NCBI RefSeq assembly: GCF_001425165.1
Contig: NZ_LMDU01000014.1
Span: forward strand, 255,056 to 319,055
Length of the DNA: 64,000 nt
Direction of reading: 5' to 3'
Source: Pelomonas sp. Root405
GTDB taxonomy: Bacteria > Pseudomonadota > Gammaproteobacteria > Burkholderiales > Burkholderiaceae_C
Under the pieces are notes generated by a model. The model saw only the letters and a program-made list of their open reading frames with translations. It was not told the origin of the DNA and ran no database searches. Each line of letters opens with the position of its first letter. Position 1 is the first letter of the stretch. Shown piece by piece: positions 47,770 to 55,776 of the stretch. Made by a program: the position numbers and the translations under genes.

Positions 47770-49644
47770 TCAGGGCTCGGTCACTTCGAGCACGAGGGCC
47801 GAGCGGACGGGCAGCGCCAGCGCGCGGCCCAGCTCGTGACGCGTGCCACTGATGACGTCGCGGCCAGCGGCGCGCGGCGACAGCATGTCGCTGAAGCGGC
47901 CGGTGTCGAGCGTGGTGGTGGCGGTGTTCTTGTTCATCACCACCATGACCTTCTGCGTGGCCGTGTAGCGGAAATAGACGTACACGCCGTCCAGCGGGTT
48001 GTAGTGCATGAGCTTGCCGCTGTGGATCGCGGGTGAACTCTTGCGCCAGGTCAGCAGCTTGCGCAGATAGGCCTGGGCGTCGCGCTGCGCATCGGTCAGG
48101 CCGCGGCCCGAGACGGCGTCGACTGCATCGCCGGCCCAGCCGCCGGGGAAGTCGGCGCGGGTGGCGCCGTCGGCCCGCTCGATGGGGCTCTTCATCAGGA
48201 TCTCGCTGCCGTAGAAGAACTGCGGCGTGCGTGCCGTCGTCGCGATGAAGGTGACGGCCATGCGGTTCAGCGCGGCGTCCTCCCCCAGCGCGGAGTAGAT
48301 GCGGTTGGTGTCGTGGTTGCCCTCGAACAGCACCATGCGGGTCGGCTCGGGGTAGAGCGCGTCGTTGGTCATCGCGTCGTAGATCTTGCCCCAGCCGGTG
48401 CCATAGCCCTTGCCTTCGGGCTCGACCAGCGCGTCGCGCAGCCAGTAGTGCAGCGGGAAGTCCATCATGCTGGGCATGTGCGACACATAGCCGTCGTGCT
48501 TCGGGTGGCCGGCCAGCCAGTAGGCCACCATCAGCGGGTTGTTGCTCATCTCCTCGCCGACCAGCGTCAGCCGCGGGTACTCGCGCATCACCGCCGCCGA
48601 CCAGCGCGACAGGAAGGCCTTGTCCGAGTACGGGTAGGTGTCCACGCGCAAGCCCGACAGGCCGGCGTCCTCGACCCACCAGATCGCGTTCTGGATCAGG
48701 TAGCGCGCCATGCGCGGATTGCGCTGGTTCAGGTCCGGCATCGTCGGCACGAACCAGCCGCCCGCGAAGCGTTCGCGGTCGCTCGGCGCCGTGTAGGGGT
48801 CGAGTTGCGTCACGTGGCGGTGGTTGGTTTCGGTGTACTGCGCATGCTGGTTGACCCAGTCGCGCGAGGGCAGGTCCGCCATCCACCAGTGGCCCGAGCC
48901 GATGTGGTTGGGCACGATGTCGTGGATGACGCCGATGCCCTTGGCGCGCGCCTGGGCGACCAACGCGCGGTAGTCGTCGTTGCTGCCGAAACGCGGGTCG
49001 ATCTTGTAGAGGTCGGTCGGCGAGTAGCCGTGGTACGAATAGCTGGGTTGCTTGTTCTCGACGAGCGGCGTCGGCCAGAGCTGCGTGAACCCGAGGCCGG
49101 CGATGTAGTCCAGCTTGTCGGCGATGCCCTTGATGTCGCCGCCGTGGCGGCCGTCGACATGGGCCCGGTCCACCGGGTCGCCCAGGCCGCCGGCGTTGTC
49201 GTTGCCGGGGTCGCCGTTGGCGAAGCGGTCGGGCACGACCAGGTAGATGGCGTCCCGACTGTCGAAGCCCTGGCGCTGTGCCGAACCTGGTGCGCGGGCG
49301 CGCAGCGTGTAGGCATGGCTGGCGACGACCTTGCCGTCGCTGCCGATGAAGTCGAGGTTCAGCGTGCCGGGCTTTGCGGTGGCGGCGATGTCGAGTTCGA
49401 CGAACAGGTAGTTGTCGCTGTCCAGCCGTTGGCTACCCTTGAGGCGCACGCCGGGCAGCGCGTTGCGCAGGCTGGCGCCCGCCTTGGCAATGCCGGGTGC
49501 ATGCACCATCAAATCGAGCCGGCTCTCGCGCATGCCGGCCCACCAGTGCGGCGGCTCGATGCGGTCGATGGCGGTGGCGGCCCACGCAGAGGTGGTCGAG
49601 ATCAGCAGCGCAGCCAGCAGGCCGCGGGTCAGGCGTCGGTTCAT
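47770..49644 (-). CDS. Secreted SusA-like neopullulanase/cyclomaltodextrinase (copy 2)
   Basis: The 624-residue paralogue has the same order of parts: signal peptide (RGLLAALLISTTSAWA), RIEPPHWWAGMRES, SYSYHGYSPTDLYKIDPRFG, D335 (GLRVDTYPYSD), E364 (LVGEEMS) and D445 (EGNHDTN). Differences from copy 1 concentrate in surface loops and the C-terminal domain, suggesting different chain-length preferences. The start lies two bases after the preceding amylase stop. Confidence 0.92.
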   Translation of the reverse strand: MNRRLTRGLLAALLISTTSAWAATAIDRIEPPHWWAGMRESRLDLMVHAPGIAKAGASLRNALPGVRLKGSQRLDSDNYLFVELDIAATAKPGTLNLDFIGSDGKVVASHAYTLRARAPGSAQRQGFDSRDAIYLVVPDRFANGDPGNDNAGGLGDPVDRAHVDGRHGGDIKGIADKLDYIAGLGFTQLWPTPLVENKQPSYSYHGYSPTDLYKIDPRFGSNDDYRALVAQARAKGIGVIHDIVPNHIGSGHWWMADLPSRDWVNQHAQYTETNHRHVTQLDPYTAPSDRERFAGGWFVPTMPDLNQRNPRMARYLIQNAIWWVEDAGLSGLRVDTYPYSDKAFLSRWSAAVMREYPRLTLVGEEMSNNPLMVAYWLAGHPKHDGYVSHMPSMMDFPLHYWLRDALVEPEGKGYGTGWGKIYDAMTNDALYPEPTRMVLFEGNHDTNRIYSALGEDAALNRMAVTFIATTARTPQFFYGSEILMKSPIERADGATRADFPGGWAGDAVDAVSGRGLTDAQRDAQAYLRKLLTWRKSSPAIHSGKLMHYNPLDGVYVYFRYTATQKVMVVMNKNTATTTLDTGRFSDMLSPRAAGRDVISGTRHELGRALALPVRSALVLEVTEP

Positions 49645-49646
49645 CG

Positions 49647-51266
49647 TCAGTTCAGGGTGTAGACGCGTACCGACAGCGCCGGCAGCGTGATGCGGAGTTG
49701 CCCTTGGGCATCGGCCTTCGGTGTGGCGGCACCGCGCGGATAGGCCGTCGCGGCGCGCGCGCCGGCCACGGTGATGGACGCCGGCTGGTCGCCGTAGTTG
49801 ATGGCAACCAGGCTGCGCTGCTTGCCGTGCACGCGCTGGAAGCTCCAGACCGGGCCTTCGACCTTGTCGGCTTCGTAGCGGCCCAGCGTCAGCGCCGGGG
49901 ATGCGCGGCGCAGGGCGATCAGCTCGCGGTAGAAGTTGAACAGCGAGCCGGCATCGCGCTGCTGGTTTTCGGCGTTATGCAGGCTGCGGTTCAGCGAAAG
50001 CGGGCGGAAGGGCTGTGTGTTCGTTGAGAACCCGCCAGCAGGCGTCCAGCTCATCGGCGAGCGCAGCGGTGCATCGTCTTCGGCGCCCCTGCCGTCGATG
50101 CCGGCCTGGCCGATCTCTTCGCCGTAGTAGACGAAGGGCGTGCCCGGCAGCAGCAGATAGCTGGCCGCCGCCAGCCGGTAGCGCGCCTCGTCGCCGCGGA
50201 GCTGGTCCCACAGGCGCTGGCCGGTGAAGATGTCGTGGTTGTGCAGGAAGGTCGCCATCGTCGGCGCCATCGTGCGGTAGTAGTCGGCCACCTTCTGCAG
50301 GGCGGCCGCGTCGCCCTTGGCCGCTTTGACGATCTCGTAGTTCTGGTTGAACGCGAAGGCGCCACCGCACAGGCCGGGATCGCCGTAAGCGATGGGTTCG
50401 GCCGTCGCCTCGCAGACGACATAGCGGCTCGGGTAGCTCTTGATCAGGTCCTGGAAGCGCTTGGTCAGCGCGCGGCTTTCGGGCTGGTCGTTCCAGTCCT
50501 GGGCGTTGTTCTCGATCAGGTGGGGCACAGCGTCCAGCCGGTAGCCGTCCAGGCCGCGGTTGAGCCAGAAGCGCATGGAGTCCTCGTGGTACTGCACCAC
50601 GGCTGGGTTGCGCATGTTGAAGTCGGGCATGTGAGGCCCGAAGGTGCCGAAGAAGATGTCCGGCGAGCCCGGTGTGATGGGCGGCATGTCCTTCAACAAG
50701 CCGGTCCAGGTCCAGGGCTGCTTGGCGGCGTCGTACCAGGGGTACTTGCCCCAGATGTCCCAACCCGGGCCGGGGTCGGTGTTCCAGACGAACCAGCTGC
50801 GCCAGGGGCTGGCGCGGTCGGCCACGGCTTGCTGGAAGGGCGGGAACTGGTACGACGCATGGTTGATGACGTAGTCCATGACGATGCCGATGCCGCGCTT
50901 GTGCGCCTCGCGGATCAGCTCGTCGAAGTCCGCCAGCGTGCCGTACTGCGGCTCGATGGCGCGGAAGTCGGTCGTCGCATAGCCGTGGTCGTGGTCGGAG
51001 CTGGCGGTGATGGGCATCAGCCAGATACCGCTGATGCCGAGCGTCTTCAGGTAGTCGAGCCGGCTTGTCAGGCCACGCAGGTCGCCGACGCCGTCGCCAT
51101 CGCTGTCCCGATAACCGCGCACGAAGATTTCCATGAAGACGCCGTGCTGCCAGTGGGCGGGCAGGCCACTGGCGCGCGGCTGGGCCGGCACGGCGCGCGT
51201 GTCGATCTGGGCGTGGGCCGCGCACGCTGCAGCCAGCGCAAGGGAAGAAAGAAGTTGCTTGGACAT
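49647..51266 (-). CDS. Secreted GH13 alpha-amylase
   Basis: The 539-residue exported enzyme has a signal peptide (MSKQLLSSLALAAACAAHAQ), region I DYVINHA, D245 (DGYRLDAVPH), E286 (VVCEAT) and D345 (LHNHDIF). The beginning FMEIFVRGYRDSDGDGVGDL and the SSDHDHGYATTDF region resemble alpha-amylases and oligo-glucosidases of the trehalose synthase group. The ATG at 51266 is chosen because it starts a clean signal peptide; it lies four bases after the stop of an orphan domain remnant. First intact gene of a three-gene GH13 unit. Confidence 0.9.
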   Translation of the reverse strand: MSKQLLSSLALAAACAAHAQIDTRAVPAQPRASGLPAHWQHGVFMEIFVRGYRDSDGDGVGDLRGLTSRLDYLKTLGISGIWLMPITASSDHDHGYATTDFRAIEPQYGTLADFDELIREAHKRGIGIVMDYVINHASYQFPPFQQAVADRASPWRSWFVWNTDPGPGWDIWGKYPWYDAAKQPWTWTGLLKDMPPITPGSPDIFFGTFGPHMPDFNMRNPAVVQYHEDSMRFWLNRGLDGYRLDAVPHLIENNAQDWNDQPESRALTKRFQDLIKSYPSRYVVCEATAEPIAYGDPGLCGGAFAFNQNYEIVKAAKGDAAALQKVADYYRTMAPTMATFLHNHDIFTGQRLWDQLRGDEARYRLAAASYLLLPGTPFVYYGEEIGQAGIDGRGAEDDAPLRSPMSWTPAGGFSTNTQPFRPLSLNRSLHNAENQQRDAGSLFNFYRELIALRRASPALTLGRYEADKVEGPVWSFQRVHGKQRSLVAINYGDQPASITVAGARAATAYPRGAATPKADAQGQLRITLPALSVRVYTLN

Positions 51267-51270
51267 GGCT

Positions 51271-51528
51271 TCAACGCGGATGCGTGTAGACGCACAAGGA
51301 TTGCGCGGGAACGGTGACGCGGGCGTGGCCGGCCGCGTCACTCGATGGGTTGATGGCGCCCGCGGGGTAGGCGGCTTGCAGCGCTGAGCTGGCCGGCAGG
51401 TCAGCCGGGTTGACCTCGGCCGAGGTGTTGCCAAATTTGATGATGGCCGGCTGGGTGGCCGTGCGGCGGTGGAAGCTCAGCAGTGCGCCGCTGGCGCTGG
51501 CGAAAGTCCTGATAACCAAGTGATTCAT
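51271..51528 (-). pseudogene. Orphan GH13 C-terminal (domain C) fragment
   Basis: An 85-codon frame from ATG 51528 to TGA 51271 encodes only a GH13 C-terminal sheet domain. GALLSFHRRTATQPAIIKFG and AAYPAGAINP...VTVPAQSLCVYT align with the end of the adjacent amylase (WSFQRVHGKQRSLVAINYGD; TAYPRGAATP...ITLPALSVRVYT). No catalytic domain remains and there is no ribosome site before its ATG. The best reading is the 3' remnant of a deleted amylase gene that once headed this unit, now its leader. Expression as a small domain is possible. Confidence 0.7.
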
Positions 51529-51542
51529 GTAATCAAACTACT
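51528..51542. promoter_or_regulatory. Candidate HexR-like operator before the minus-strand GH13 unit
   Basis: TGTAATCAAACTACT shares TCAAACTAC with the glgP site and overlaps the ATG of the orphan domain fragment. It is the expected position of the promoter for the minus-strand amylase unit. Confidence 0.45.
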
Positions 51543-51603
51543 TTGATGTTCGCCGCGAGCATAGCGACTTCACCTATGCGCGTGCTATGGGGATTTCGAT
51601 GAA

Positions 51604-51618
51604 AGTAGTTTTGCTACT
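51604..51618. promoter_or_regulatory. Candidate HexR-like operator before the pullulanase
   Basis: AGTAGTTTTGCTACT has perfect five-base arms and lies 26 bases upstream of the pullulanase ATG, close enough to block transcription or the start of the message. Confidence 0.55.
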
Positions 51619-51644
51619 ATTTCGCAAACACATCAGGAGACCTC

Positions 51645-54356
51645 ATGTCCGTCCGCACACCGCTCGTGCCGATGCTGGTTTTGGCGTTGGTGGCCGCCAC
51701 GGCGCAGGCCAGCGATCTCGACGCCTGCAATGCCGCCGTGCCCATTCCGGCGATCACGTCGACGACCATGGCCGAGGCCAAGGCCTATTGGCTTGATGCA
51801 CGCACCGTTCAATGGCCCGGGCTGAAGCTGCAGCAGGGAGAGCGGCTGCGTCTGCATCACGCCAAGGCGGCAAGGCTGCGCGCCTTGACAGGCGAGGCGG
51901 TCACCGGCGCTGACGGCGCCATCGATCTGACACCGAGCGCCACGCCTTTGCCGGCGCGGTTCCGCTTCATCGGCGACGGGCCGCGTTTCGCGGTGTCGGG
52001 CATCGATGTCGCGGCGTTGTTGCGTGAGCAGGCGCTGCTGGTGCATGAGGGCGCCGATGGCCGCGTCATCACGTCCACCGGCTTGCAGATACCCGGCGCG
52101 CTGGACGACCTCTATGCCGCGGCGGAGGCCGTCGACCACCTCGGCGCCCAGCCCGGCAAGTCGAGCACGCGCTTCGCCGTCTGGGCGCCCACAGCGCAAC
52201 GCCTGCTGCTGTGCCGCTACACGGGTGCAGAGGCGCCGGCCATCGCCGCGGACGCGATGCGCTTCGACGCTGCCACCGGCGTCTGGCGAATGGAGCTGCC
52301 CGGCGACTTGAGCGGCCAGGCCTATCGGTATCTCGTGGATGTCGTCACGCCGACGCATGGCCTCGTGCGCAACCTCGTCACCGACCCGTACTCCGTCGCG
52401 TTGACGGCCGATTCGCAGCGCAGCGTGGTTGCCGATCTGTCGTCGCCGGCGCTCAAGCCGCGCGGCTGGGATGCCGCCAAGCGCCCGGACCGCGTCAAGG
52501 CCGCGACCGACCAGGTCATCTACGAACTGCATGTGCGCGATTTCTCCATCGGCGACGCCACCGTGCGCCCCGCCTGGCGGGGCAAGTACCTGGCTTTCAC
52601 CGAAAGCGCGTCCAACGGCATGAAGCACCTCAAGGCGCTGTCCCGGGCCGGCATGACGGACGTGCACCTCCTGCCCGTCTTCGACTTGGCCAGCGTGCCC
52701 GAACGCGGCTGCAAGACGCCCGCCGTGCCGAAAGCGCCGCCCGACAGCGAGGCCCAACAGGCCGCCGTCATGGCGGTGGCCGCCGATGACTGCTTCAACT
52801 GGGGCTACGACCCCTGGCACTTCAACGCGCCCGAGGGCAGTTTCAGCAGCGCCGCGAACGACCCGTTCAAGCGCATCGTCGAGTTCCGCCAGATGGTCAT
52901 GGCGCTGCACCAGGCCGGGCTGCGCGTCGGCATGGACATGGTCTACAACCACACGACCGCGGCGGGCCAGCATCCGAAATCGGTGCTGGACCGCCTCGTG
53001 CCGGGCTACTACCAACGGCTGAACGCCAAGGGAGAGGTTGAGCGCTCGACCTGTTGCGACAACACGGCCACCGAGCACCGCATGATGGCCAAACTGATGA
53101 TCGATTCAGCGGCGCTGTGGGTGCGCGAATACAAGATCGACTCGATGCGCTTCGACCTGATGGGCCACCAGCCGCGCGAGGCGATGGAGCGGCTGCAAAA
53201 GCGTGTCGACGCCGAAGCGGGCCGGCCCGTGCAACTGCTGGGCGAGGGCTGGAACTTCGGCGAGGTGGCCAACGGCGCGCGGTTCGTGCAGGCGTCGCAG
53301 CTGTCGCTCAACGGCAGCGGCATCGGCTCCTTCAGCGACCGCGGCCGCGATGCGGCGCGGGGCGGCAGCGCCGGCGAGAGCGGTGACGACAGCCTGCGCC
53401 GCCAGGGCTGGCTCAACGGCATGGTCTACGCGCCCAACGCGATGGCTGCATCGAAGCCTGAGGAACTGCTCACCGCCGCCGACATGATCCGCGTCGGCCT
53501 GGCGGGCTCGCTGCGCGGCTTCGAGCTGACGACCTGGCGCGGCGAAAAGAAGCGCCTCGATGCCATGGCCTACGGCGACCAGCCGGCTGGTTTTGCCAGC
53601 GAGCCCAACGAGGTCGTCAACTACGTCGAGAACCACGACAACCAGACGCTGTTCGACATCAACGCGTTGAAGCTGCCACAGGCGACGAGCCGTGAGGACC
53701 GCGCGCGCGTGCAGATGCTGGGCGCGGCCCTCGTCGCCTTCAGCCAAGGCATCGCCTACTTCCATGCCGGCCAGGACATCCTGCGCAGCAAGAGCATGGA
53801 CCGCAACAGCTACGACTCGGGCGACTGGTTCAACCGCCTGGACTGGACCTACCGCACCAACCACTTCGGCACCGGCCTGCCGCCGAAGCAGGACAACTTC
53901 GGCAAGGATGGCCGTGACTGGGAGCTGGCCAAGGAGCGGCTGGCCCGAACTGCCGACATTGCCCCAGGCCCGGCCGAGATCGCCTGGGCGCGCGACGTCT
54001 TCCGCGACCTGCTGAAGATCCGCGCCAGCACGCCGCTGCTGCGCCTGCCCAGCGCTGCCGAGGTCCATAAGCGGGTCAGCTTTCCCGGCAGCGGCGCCGG
54101 CCAGAACCCGGTGCTGATCGCGACGCGCGTCGACGGCGCTGGCCTGCCCGGCGCCGGGTTCAAGGCGGTGATGACCCTGATCAACGCCGCGCCCACGGCC
54201 CAGACGCTGACGCTGCCCGGGGAAGCCGGCGCGCGCTGGGTGCTGCACCCGGTGCAGCGCCAGGGCGCCGATGCCCGCCTGCGCAGCGAGGCGCGGGCGC
54301 GGCAGGGCCGCTTTGAGGTGCCGGCCCGCAGCGCCGCCGTCTTCGTGATGCAGTGA
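51645..54356 (+). CDS. pulA: Secreted pullulanase-type alpha-1,6-glucosidase (1)
   Basis: The 903-residue exported enzyme has a signal peptide (LVPMLVLALVAATAQAS), beta domains with CBM48-like STRFAVWAPTAQRLLLCRY (175-193), then the pullulanase barrel: [36 protein letters not shown]504 (DSMRFDLMGH), E534 ([10 protein letters not shown]), D665 (YVENHDNQTLFD). This set fits the GH13_13/14 pullulanases that debranch starch and pullulan. AGGAGA precedes the ATG. It lacks the N-terminal CBM41 seen in the second pullulanase at the right edge. Confidence 0.93.
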   Translation: MSVRTPLVPMLVLALVAATAQASDLDACNAAVPIPAITSTTMAEAKAYWLDARTVQWPGLKLQQGERLRLHHAKAARLRALTGEAVTGADGAIDLTPSATPLPARFRFIGDGPRFAVSGIDVAALLREQALLVHEGADGRVITSTGLQIPGALDDLYAAAEAVDHLGAQPGKSSTRFAVWAPTAQRLLLCRYTGAEAPAIAADAMRFDAATGVWRMELPGDLSGQAYRYLVDVVTPTHGLVRNLVTDPYSVALTADSQRSVVADLSSPALKPRGWDAAKRPDRVKAATDQVIYELHVRDFSIGDATVRPAWRGKYLAFTESASNGMKHLKALSRAGMTDVHLLPVFDLASVPERGCKTPAVPKAPPDSEAQQAAVMAVAADDCFNWGYDPWHFNAPEGSFSSAANDPFKRIVEFRQMVMALHQAGLRVGMDMVYNHTTAAGQHPKSVLDRLVPGYYQRLNAKGEVERSTCCDNTATEHRMMAKLMIDSAALWVREYKIDSMRFDLMGHQPREAMERLQKRVDAEAGRPVQLLGEGWNFGEVANGARFVQASQLSLNGSGIGSFSDRGRDAARGGSAGESGDDSLRRQGWLNGMVYAPNAMAASKPEELLTAADMIRVGLAGSLRGFELTTWRGEKKRLDAMAYGDQPAGFASEPNEVVNYVENHDNQTLFDINALKLPQATSREDRARVQMLGAALVAFSQGIAYFHAGQDILRSKSMDRNSYDSGDWFNRLDWTYRTNHFGTGLPPKQDNFGKDGRDWELAKERLARTADIAPGPAEIAWARDVFRDLLKIRASTPLLRLPSAAEVHKRVSFPGSGAGQNPVLIATRVDGAGLPGAGFKAVMTLINAAPTAQTLTLPGEAGARWVLHPVQRQGADARLRSEARARQGRFEVPARSAAVFVMQ

Positions 54357-54454
54357 ATCGACGCCGGCATGTCCGGATCGGGGTCGGCACGTCGTAAGGA
54401 GAAGGGCAGGGCGCGTGGTGCCTTGCTCACCGCCCACGATGAAAGGTCGATGCC

Positions 54455-55510
54455 ATGCGCCGTCTCGCCCCCCTTGCTGCCTGTGTTGCCCTGGCCCTGA
54501 GCGGCAGCGCCCAGGCGCTGCGCTTCAACCTCACGTACACGCCTGACGTCACCGCGCAGGCCCGGGCCGGCTTCGAGTTGGCGGCGGCGCGCTGGTCGTC
54601 GCTGATCAGCACCGACCTCACGATCAGCCTCAACATGAGTTCGGGCCTGGCGCTGGAGCCCGGCGTGCTGGGCAAGGCCGACACGCTTTACGTCGGCATG
54701 TTCTATGACGAATTCCGCAACCGCCTGACGGCGCAAGCCAACAGCGCCGCGGATGCCATCGCGGTGGCCAGCCTGCCCACCGGCTTCTCGTACAGCCGTC
54801 TGGTCAACCGCAGCAGCGACAACCCGGCCGGCGCCGGCTCGCTGACGCCCTATGTGGACAGCGGCAACATCGGGGTGCGGCTGGCGGCGCCGAATGCGCG
54901 CGGCCTCGGGCAGCAGTTCCCGCTCAGCACGGCGCTCGGCTGCCCCGCCGGTTGCGATGCGCGCATCCGCCTCAGCGGCAGCGTCGCCTTCGACCTCGAC
55001 CCGAGCGACGGCATCACGGCCGGCCAGTACGACTTCGTCGGCGTGGCCATGCACGAGATCGGCCATGCGCTGGGCTTCTTCAGCGGCGTTGACACGGTGG
55101 ACCGCCTGGCGGCCACGGCGCCATCCGGCCAGTACAACTACGTCAATTCGCTGGACTTCTTCCGCTACTCGGCCCGGAGCGCGGCGGCGGGCGTCATCGA
55201 CTTCACGGTGGGCACGCAGCCCAAGTATTTCTCCATCGACGGCGGCGTCAGCTTCGGGCCCGAGTTCTCGCAAGGCGCGACCTTCGGCGACGGCAACCAG
55301 GCCAGTCACTGGAAACTGGAAGACGGCGCCGGCCTGATGCGCCCGATGTTCGAAACCGGCGTGGCCTACGCCCCGGTGACGGCTGACCTGCTGGCCATGG
55401 ACGTCATCGGCTGGACGATGGCGCCTGTGCCCGAGCCGGCCAGCGCGGCGCTGCTGGCCCTCGGGCTTGCCGGCTTGGCTGCACGCGCCCGCCGCACAGC
55501 GCTGGCCTGA
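54455..55510 (+). CDS. PEP-CTERM sorted zinc metalloprotease
   Basis: The 351-residue exported protein has a signal peptide (LAPLAACVALALSGSAQA), a zinc site HEIGHALGFFSGVD beginning at H200 with a metzincin-like pattern, and a C-terminal VPEPAS signal plus hydrophobic helix and arginines. PEP-CTERM tails are processed by exosortase for surface or matrix display, so this is a surface protease of the NF038122-like family. It begins 98 bases after the pullulanase; the gap holds no clear terminator. Confidence 0.88.
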   Translation: MRRLAPLAACVALALSGSAQALRFNLTYTPDVTAQARAGFELAAARWSSLISTDLTISLNMSSGLALEPGVLGKADTLYVGMFYDEFRNRLTAQANSAADAIAVASLPTGFSYSRLVNRSSDNPAGAGSLTPYVDSGNIGVRLAAPNARGLGQQFPLSTALGCPAGCDARIRLSGSVAFDLDPSDGITAGQYDFVGVAMHEIGHALGFFSGVDTVDRLAATAPSGQYNYVNSLDFFRYSARSAAAGVIDFTVGTQPKYFSIDGGVSFGPEFSQGATFGDGNQASHWKLEDGAGLMRPMFETGVAYAPVTADLLAMDVIGWTMAPVPEPASAALLALGLAGLAARARRTALA

Positions 55511-55515
55511 CGTTC

Positions 55516-55776
55516 ATGAACGCCGCCGACCTGATCGGCCTGCTCGCCGGTGGCTGCGTGCTGCTGACGTTCTCGGTTCGTTCCCTGCGCGCGCTGCGCG
55601 CCTTCGCCATTGCCAGCAACCTGCTCTTCATCGCCTATGGGGCGTCTGCAGAACTGCTGCCCATCCTGGTGCTGCATGGCCTGCTGCTGCCGCTGAACCT
55701 GCTGCGCCTGTACGAGCAGTGCAAGCCGGCTGACCGCGAGCCTGCCGCGCCGCGCCTAGGCGCCCAACAGCGCTGA
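55516..55776 (+). CDS. Small membrane protein, YgjV-like
   Basis: The 86-residue protein consists mostly of two to three hydrophobic segments (IGLLAGGCVLLTFSV, LRAFAIASNLLFIAYG, ILVLHGLLLPLNLLRLY) and an ending rich in charged residues. The LLAGGCVLLTF...SNLLFIAYG pattern recalls small YgjV/PQ-loop-related proteins. Function unknown. It starts five bases after the metalloprotease stop and its last 21 bases overlap the convergent kinase gene. Confidence 0.55.
   Translation: MNAADLIGLLAGGCVLLTFSVRSLRALRAFAIASNLLFIAYGASAELLPILVLHGLLLPLNLLRLYEQCKPADREPAAPRLGAQQR

Noticed and set aside
45917-48886. 989-codon minus-strand frame covering two amylase genes
   Set aside because: The part above 47746 is out of frame with the second SusA-like gene and has shadow composition.
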